17,698 bases of DNA from Paracoccaceae bacterium. Lineage in GTDB: Bacteria; Pseudomonadota; Alphaproteobacteria; Rhodobacterales; Rhodobacteraceae. The stretch covers positions 1 through 17,698 of the forward strand of contig JALXER010000218.1 in assembly GCA_027069385.1 (NCBI GenBank), written 5' to 3'. Every line of letters begins with the position of its first letter. Position 1 is the stretch's first letter. The notes beneath the pieces were generated by a model. The model searched no databases and had not been told where the DNA came from. It saw nothing but the letters and a program-made list of their open reading frames with translations. Positions 13,163-17,698 of the stretch are shown here, in pieces. A program made the position numbers and the translations under genes.

Positions 13163-13701
13163 ACATACGCCTCCATGCCGCCATCTCCGCCGATCAAATC
13201 GGGGTGGCGATACACAAGGCAGGTCAGCCCGTCCGGTTTTTCGGCATCATTGTCAAGCTTGGCACCCAGACGCTCGGTCATTCTGATAGACCGCGTGTTG
13301 TCCGGCGCGATATAGCTTACCGCGGTATCCCAGCCCGCTTGGTCAAAGGCATAATCCAGAACGGCCAACACCGCCTCGGTGGCAAAACCCTTGCCCTCGT
13401 CCTCGTCCCGCCAGATTGACCAGCCAAGTTCCCGCTCGGGCCAGCCCTCGGGCATCAGGCCGCCCACATGGCCAATGGCCCGACCGTCGGTTTTGCGAGA
13501 CATGATCAGGGTGCCCAGTTCGCCCGAATTCCAATACGCGACCATTTCCTGAAACTCAGCCACCGCTTCGGCACGATCCTGGGTGCCGCCGGCATATTTC
13601 GCGCGCTCGGACATCAAAAAGGCCACAAAGCCTTGTTGATCTGCGACAACAGGGCCGCGCAAAACCAAGCGTTCGGTTTCAAGGGTGGGAATTGCGATCA
13701 T
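13159..13701 (-). CDS. GNAT-family acetyltransferase (RimJ/RimL type), first copy
   Basis: A 180-residue protein: 'LETERLVLRGPVVADQQGFVAF' (7-28) is the usual RimJ/RimL opening, 'ERELGWSIWRDEDEGKGFATEA' (89-110) contains the acetyl-CoA-binding EGKGFATEA loop, and 'APDNTRSIRMTERLGA' (132-147) has the conserved Asn135/Ser138. It is clearly related to the next gene and both are 180 residues, so they probably arose by tandem duplication. Substrate unknown; their place next to ffh, rpsP and rimM suggests, without proving, acetylation of a ribosomal or translation-linked protein. The start overlaps the ffh stop as ATGA, and the end overlaps the second copy in the same way. Confidence 0.88.
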   Translation of the reverse strand: MIAIPTLETERLVLRGPVVADQQGFVAFLMSERAKYAGGTQDRAEAVAEFQEMVAYWNSGELGTLIMSRKTDGRAIGHVGGLMPEGWPERELGWSIWRDEDEGKGFATEAVLAVLDYAFDQAGWDTAVSYIAPDNTRSIRMTERLGAKLDNDAEKPDGLTCLVYRHPDLIGGDGGMEAYV

Positions 13702-15170
13702 TTCTTCTTTTTCCCGAAGCCGCTAAGGTCAGAGGGCAGGGCACCGCCACCAAGGCCGGGCAGGCCGCCAGCGCCACCCGGGGGGGTGCCGGGCATGCCT
13801 TGCTGCATGTTGCCACCCTTGCCCATCAGCGCGCCCAGCCCCTGACGCATCAGGCCTTTCTTGCCCATCTTGCCCATTTTCTTCATCATGTCGCCCATCT
13901 GGCGCTGCATTTTCAGCAGTTTGTTAAGATCCGAGACCTCCATACCGGCCCCGCGCGCGATGCGTTTCTTGCGGCTGGCTTGCAGCAATTTGGGGTTGGC
14001 GCGTTCGCGTTTGGTCATCGACTGGATCAGGGCGATCTGGCGCGTGATCACCTTATCATCCATGCCCGCCGCATCCATCTGTTTTTGCATCTTGCCCATG
14101 CCCGGCATCATGCCCATCAGGCCCGACATGCCGCCCATTTTCTGCATCTGTTCAAGCTGGTTTTTCAGGTCGTTCATGTTGAACAACCCTTTTTGCATGC
14201 GCTTCATCATGCGCTCTGCCTGTTCGGCCTCGATGGTTTCCTGCGCCTTTTCAACCAGCCCGACGATATCGCCCATGCCCAGAATACGACCGGCGATTCG
14301 GCCGGGTTCGAATTCCTCCAGCGCGTCCATTTTCTCGCCAAGGCCGACGAATTTGATCGGTTTGCCGGTAATGGCGCGCATGCTCAGCGCCGCACCGCCG
14401 CGCCCGTCGCCATCCATCCGCGTCAGCACAACGCCCGAAATGCCGATCTGGCCGTCGAACTGTTCGGCCACGTTGACCGCGTCCTGACCGGTCAGGCCAT
14501 CGACCACCAGCAGGGTTTCGCGCGGAGAGGTTACGTCACGCACCGCCTGCACTTCGGCCATCAATTCCTCGTTGATGTGCAAGCGTCCGGCGGTGTCGAG
14601 CATATAGACATCATAGCCCCCCAGCGTCGCCTGTTGCTTGGCACGTTTGGCGATCTGTTCGGCGCTCTGGCCTTCGACAATCGGCAGGGTATCCACGCCG
14701 ATCTGGGTGCCAAGCACCGCCAGTTGCTGCATCGCGGCGGGGCGGTAAATGTCGAGCGAGGCCATCAGCACGCGCTTATTCTCTTTTTCTTTCAGGCGCT
14801 TGGCCAGTTTGGCCGTGGTGGTGGTTTTACCGGAGCCCTGCAAGCCGACCATCAGGATCGGTGCGGGCGGGTTGTCGATTTTCAGGCTGCCGGCCTTGGC
14901 ATCGTCGCCCGCCAGCATCGCGATCAGTTCGTCATTGACGATCTTGACAACCTGCTGGCCCGGCGTAATCGATTTGGTCACGGCCTGACCGGTCGCCTTG
15001 TCCTGCACGGATTTCACAAAGTCGCGGGCCACGGGCAGCGATACGTCGGCCTCCAGCAGGGCAACCCGAACCTCGCGCAGTGCCGTTGCCACGTCGGCTT
15101 CGGTCAGGGCACCCTGTTTGGTCAGCTTGTCAAAAACACCGCCAAGGCGTTCAGATAGGTTCTCGAACAT
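13698..15170 (-). CDS. ffh: Signal recognition particle protein Ffh
   Basis: A 490-residue SRP54 GTPase. An N domain (1-90, MFENLSERLGGVFDKLTKQG) precedes the G domain, with G1 GLQGSGKT (109-116), DTAGR (192-196), TRMDGD (250-255, where most families show TKxDGD) and GLGE (276-279). The methionine-rich M domain (about 325-432) contains the 4.5S-RNA-binding SRKKRIARGAG (399-409). A Gly/Pro-rich tail ends in four lysines. With 4.5S RNA and FtsY it delivers nascent membrane proteins to the Sec translocon. The start is the ATG at 15168-15170, with GGAGG 7 bases before it; a GTG directly upstream is in frame but too close to the SD. It is the first gene of a tightly overlapping unit. The SRP RNA gene is not in this window. 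Confidence 0.98.
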   Translation of the reverse strand: MFENLSERLGGVFDKLTKQGALTEADVATALREVRVALLEADVSLPVARDFVKSVQDKATGQAVTKSITPGQQVVKIVNDELIAMLAGDDAKAGSLKIDNPPAPILMVGLQGSGKTTTTAKLAKRLKEKENKRVLMASLDIYRPAAMQQLAVLGTQIGVDTLPIVEGQSAEQIAKRAKQQATLGGYDVYMLDTAGRLHINEELMAEVQAVRDVTSPRETLLVVDGLTGQDAVNVAEQFDGQIGISGVVLTRMDGDGRGGAALSMRAITGKPIKFVGLGEKMDALEEFEPGRIAGRILGMGDIVGLVEKAQETIEAEQAERMMKRMQKGLFNMNDLKNQLEQMQKMGGMSGLMGMMPGMGKMQKQMDAAGMDDKVITRQIALIQSMTKRERANPKLLQASRKKRIARGAGMEVSDLNKLLKMQRQMGDMMKKMGKMGKKGLMRQGLGALMGKGGNMQQGMPGTPPGGAGGLPGLGGGALPSDLSGFGKKKK

Positions 15171-15200
15171 CACGCGCCCTCCAAAGGCTCAAACGACAAA

Positions 15201-15242
15201 CGCACCAGTGGGCGTCACAAAGCAAAAGCGCACCAGTGGGCG
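15201..15242. repeat. Direct repeat of CGCACCAGTGGGCG upstream of ffh
   Basis: The 14-base CGCACCAGTGGGCG occurs at 15201-15214 and again at 15229-15242, a 28-base period, separated by TCACAAAGCAAAAG. Each unit is also an imperfect palindrome (CGC, bulged A, CCA, G, TGG, GCG). It lies 31 bases before the ffh start, in the divergent gap 15171-15358, where promoters of ffh and of the plus-strand pair must be. A tandem operator or a small repeat remnant are both possible. Nothing else was recognised in that gap. Confidence 0.55.
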
Positions 15243-15358
15243 CGACGCGCTGACTGGTGGCGATCCTCAACAACGAGGACCGGAAGTTTCAGGACTCCCG
15301 GAAGTTGGGGGTGCAATAGATCAAAAACCTGCTAGGGTCAAGCAAAACGAGGCAAGAA

Positions 15359-15868
15359 ATGGCAGTCCAAATTCTATTACTGCGCGGCATCAATGTGGGC
15401 GGGCATGGCAAATTACCCATGGCCGAGCTGCGCGACCTGTTGGCGGCGCTCGGGGCGCGCAAGGTGCAGACCTGTATCCAGAGCGGCAATGCGGTGTTTA
15501 TCGGGGCGCTGGACGCGGCCATGATCGAGGATGCCATCGAAGCCGCCAAGGGCTTTCGCCCGCGCGCCATGCTGTTTGACCGGCCCGGGTTTATTGCTAT
15601 TGCAGACGCGGCCCCGCATGCCGACAAGGCGCAACATGTCTGGTTTACCGAAACGCCAGCGGATTTTGATTTTACAACCGCGCAAACCCTGCGTAAAGAG
15701 TCCGAAACCCTGACGGTGGGCACGCGGGCGGTGTATCTGCATGCGCCCGACGGGATCGGGCGCTCCAAACTGGCGGCGAAGATAGAGAAACTGGCCGGTG
15801 TGCCCTGTACGGCGCGCAACTGGAATACCATAAGCAAGCTAAGGGATTTGGCCGCGACATATGAATAA
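15359..15868 (+). CDS. DUF1697 family protein
   Basis: A 169-residue protein of the DUF1697 family. The conserved opening 'ILLLRGINVGGHGKLPMAELR' (5-25) is unmistakable, followed by 'CIQSGNAVF' (39-47) and near the end the 'TARNWNTISKLRDLA' motif (151-165). Length is near the usual 175-180. The biochemical role of the family is not established as far as I know; the cytoplasmic alpha/beta protein has no signal or membrane segment. GAGG 6 bases before the ATG supports the start. The stop overlaps the start region of zapE by 8 bases, so the two are co-transcribed. Confidence 0.92.
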   Translation: MAVQILLLRGINVGGHGKLPMAELRDLLAALGARKVQTCIQSGNAVFIGALDAAMIEDAIEAAKGFRPRAMLFDRPGFIAIADAAPHADKAQHVWFTETPADFDFTTAQTLRKESETLTVGTRAVYLHAPDGIGRSKLAAKIEKLAGVPCTARNWNTISKLRDLAATYE

Positions 15869-16970
15869 GATGACCCCAAAAGGCCCGCTGTTCAGCTATC
15901 GTGCCCGGTTGGCCTCGGGCGAGTTGTTCGACGACCCCGACCAGCGTCTGGCGGTGGAAAAGCTGCAATTGCTGCACGGGCGGCTTGCCGGATACAACCC
16001 GCGCAAGCCCAAAAAGGTCGGGCTGGGCATTTTTGGCTGGGGGCGGGAAAGCCTGACCCAGTCGCCGATTCCGGGGTTGTATATCTATGGCGGCGTCGGG
16101 CGGGGCAAATCGATGCTGATGGATATGTTCTTTGACGGCGCGCCGGTCAGCCCCAAGCGCCGGGTGCATTTTCATGCCTTCATGCAGGAAATCCACAACG
16201 CCATTCACAACGCCCGCCAGCACGGGCTGAAAGACCCGATTATCCATGTGGCGCAGGATATTGCCAACAGCGCAACCCTGCTGTGCTTTGACGAAATGCA
16301 GATCACCGATATTACCGACGCGATGATCGTCGGGCGGCTGTTCGAAAAGCTGTTCGAGCGCGGGGTGATCGTGGTTGCCACTTCTAACCGGCACCCCGAT
16401 GACCTGTACAAGGACGGGCTGAACCGGCAGTTATTCTTGCCGTTCATCGCCGAAATCAAGGCCCGTATGGAGGTGTTCCACCTTGAGGGCGGCGCGGATC
16501 ATCGCAAAAGCAGGCTGTCAGGAAAGGATACCTATATCACCCCGCCTGGCCCCGAGGCCAGCGCCATACTGGATCAGGCATGGGAAGATCTGGCCGGCGT
16601 GGACCCCGCCCCGCTGACCCTGAATGTCAAAGGCCGCCGGGTTTTGTTGCCTGCCTTTCACAACGGGGTTGCGCGGGCCTGTTTTGCCGACCTGTGCGAA
16701 GTCCCGCTGGGCGCGGCGGATTATCTGGCCATGACCGAGGTGGTGCGCGTGCTGATTCTGGACAATATCCCGCTGCTGTCGCCCGAAAACAACAACGAAG
16801 CCAAACGCTTTGTCACCCTGATCGACACCTTGTACGAGGCAGGCGTCGGGCTGATTTGCTCGGCTGCGGCGGAACCGGATGCGCTGTATCAAGACGGGGC
16901 CGGCGCGTTCGAGTTCGAACGCACCGCATCGCGGCTGAGCGAAATGCGTCGGGCGGATCAGGCGTTATAG
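15861..16970 (+). CDS. zapE: ZapE/AFG1-type cell division ATPase
   Basis: A 369-residue P-loop ATPase of the AFG1/ZapE family, near usual length. It shows 'GLYIYGGVGRGKSMLMDMF' (72-90) with Walker A at 77-84, 'RVHFHAFMQEIH' (101-112), Walker B 'LLCFDEMQITD' (140-150), sensor-1 'TSN' (174-176) and 'DGLNRQLFLPFI' (185-196) with the candidate arginine finger Arg189. In E. coli ZapE acts at the Z ring during constriction, while eukaryotic AFG1 works in mitochondrial protein quality control. The start at 15861 lies within the DUF1697 gene; a second ATG at 15870, one base after its stop, is an alternative. Its stop is only 10 bases from the end of the convergent RTX gene, with no terminator in between. 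Confidence 0.93.
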   Translation: MNKMTPKGPLFSYRARLASGELFDDPDQRLAVEKLQLLHGRLAGYNPRKPKKVGLGIFGWGRESLTQSPIPGLYIYGGVGRGKSMLMDMFFDGAPVSPKRRVHFHAFMQEIHNAIHNARQHGLKDPIIHVAQDIANSATLLCFDEMQITDITDAMIVGRLFEKLFERGVIVVATSNRHPDDLYKDGLNRQLFLPFIAEIKARMEVFHLEGGADHRKSRLSGKDTYITPPGPEASAILDQAWEDLAGVDPAPLTLNVKGRRVLLPAFHNGVARACFADLCEVPLGAADYLAMTEVVRVLILDNIPLLSPENNNEAKRFVTLIDTLYEAGVGLICSAAAEPDALYQDGAGAFEFERTASRLSEMRRADQAL

Positions 16971-16980
16971 ACAGATCTTT

Positions 16981-17698
16981 TTAGAAAATGAAATCGGCCG
17001 CACCCAGATCGGCCAGATTGACGCCTTGCAGCACGATGGTGTTGCCAAGCCCGTCATCAATGATCACATCGGCCCCCGAGACGCTGATATGGTTGGCCAT
17101 CAGGTCGGCATAGTCGGTAATTTCACTGACCAGCTTCAGGTCGATTTGTTCCAGATCGTCCAGCGCGTTGAAATCGGTGATGGTATCGTTGCCAAACCCG
17201 TTGGCAAACACGAACTTGTCCGAGCCGCCCTGCCCCTTCATCACGTCATCCCCGACCCCGCCATTCAGCACATCGCGCCCGCCACCACCGTAAAGATGGT
17301 CAGCGCCACTGGCCCCGTACAGCACATCATGGCCGTTATTGCCATAGATCACATCATTGCCGGCATTGCCGTTCAGCACGTCGTTACCCGTACGCCCCTT
17401 AAGGGTATCGTTGCCCAAGCCCCCTTCGAGGTTGTCATTGCCCTTGCCGCCATTCATCGTATCGGCCCCGATACCGCCATAAAGCCAGTCATTGCCCGCC
17501 TTGCCGATCAGGGTATCGTCTCCGTTCCCGCCATAGATATGATCATCACCGATGCCGCCATTCAGGTAATCGTTGCCGCCTTGCCCGTCCATAATGTCGG
17601 CCCCGCCGCCACCATAGATTCGATCGTCGCCAAAACCGCCAAACAGGGTATCGTTGCCAATATGACCATAGATCGTATCGTTGCCTGTGCCTCCGTAG
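16981..17698 (-). CDS. RTX (hemolysin-type calcium-binding repeat) protein, C-terminal part; 5' end outside the window
   Basis: The frame is open to the right edge; 238 residues are visible. Residues 1-162 are 18 contiguous nonapeptides of the GGxGxDxLx type (for example YGGNGDDTL, EGGLGNDTL), which bind Ca2+ and fold into a parallel beta-roll outside the cell. The last 76 residues contain 'GNDTITDFNALDDLEQIDL', then 'IDDGLGNTIVLQGVNLADLG' and the terminal ADFIF, a typical type I secretion signal. The protein is therefore secreted unprocessed through an ABC/MFP/TolC channel whose genes are not seen here (the ABC pair at 3170-6874 lacks typical T1SS partners). Any enzymatic domain lies outside the window. 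The ATG at 17590-17592 is internal, not the start. Confidence 0.95.
   Translation of the reverse strand, partial: YGGTGNDTIYGHIGNDTLFGGFGDDRIYGGGGADIMDGQGGNDYLNGGIGDDHIYGGNGDDTLIGKAGNDWLYGGIGADTMNGGKGNDNLEGGLGNDTLKGRTGNDVLNGNAGNDVIYGNNGHDVLYGASGADHLYGGGGRDVLNGGVGDDVMKGQGGSDKFVFANGFGNDTITDFNALDDLEQIDLKLVSEITDYADLMANHISVSGADVIIDDGLGNTIVLQGVNLADLGAADFIF
17212..17697 (-). repeat. Array of 18 RTX nonapeptide units (27-base coding repeats)
   Basis: Eighteen back-to-back 9-codon units lie without interruption or frameshift between the right edge and the secretion-signal tail. The glycine at position 2 and the aspartate at position 7 of each unit are always kept; the other positions vary. The array continues beyond the window. 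Confidence 0.9.

Noticed and set aside
13692..15158. 488-codon plus-strand ORF antisense to ffh
   Set aside because: Histidine/phenylalanine-rich mirror of a real, highly conserved gene; a high-GC third-position artefact.

Overview
The window is a GC-rich chromosomal segment of an alphaproteobacterium, most probably a Rhodobacterales/Roseobacter-type organism. The evidence is an ffh-rpsP-rimM block with an AroQ-type chorismate mutase embedded in it, an aerobic hemF, a ZapE-type ATPase, a type I-secreted RTX protein, and alphaproteobacterial-looking protein sequences throughout. I see no rRNA, tRNA, CRISPR array, insertion sequence or phage gene.

Layout. (1) Positions 1-3096, all minus strand: the first codons of aroA at the window edge, an intrinsic terminator, a secreted protein with three PPC-like domains, a polytopic membrane protein with a TTG start, and a small exported protein. 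(2) Positions 3170-7227, minus strand: a tandem pair of 609-residue ABC exporter half-transporters. A coupled 61-codon gene precedes them. In front of that lies a roughly 140-nt leader with a strong sigma70-like promoter, a 10-codon leader ORF, a long inverted repeat and two mutually exclusive GC hairpins. (3) Positions 7333-10722, plus strand: a bacterial-PH-like membrane protein, a zinc-ribbon/transmembrane protein, hemF, a polytopic membrane protein with a GT-C-like look, and a small protein resembling gamma-glutamylcyclotransferases; the last three genes overlap. (4) Positions 10705-15170, minus strand: the block ffh - acetyltransferase - acetyltransferase - chorismate mutase - rpsP - rimM - Rossmann-fold protein. 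Most junctions are 4-8 base overlaps, and two gaps hold palindromic intergenic repeats. (5) Positions 15359-16970, plus strand: a DUF1697 protein and zapE, overlapping. (6) Positions 16981-17698, minus strand: the 3' part of an RTX gene with 18 nonapeptide repeats and a secretion-signal tail, running off the right edge.

Function. The ffh/rpsP/rimM block serves protein targeting and ribosome assembly. hemF serves oxygen-dependent haem synthesis. aroA and the chorismate mutase both belong to aromatic amino acid synthesis but sit in separate units. The two ABC proteins probably form a heterodimeric exporter of unknown substrate. The most interesting non-coding feature is the leader in front of them, which has the parts of an attenuator or translation switch. 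I did not recognise it as a known riboswitch or leader class. Other points worth a look are two copies of a palindromic repeat that supply the stop codons of the adjacent genes, a C/G-homopolymer hairpin between rpsP and rimM, and a 14-bp direct repeat upstream of ffh. All coordinates and motifs were read by eye; no database search or folding program was run.
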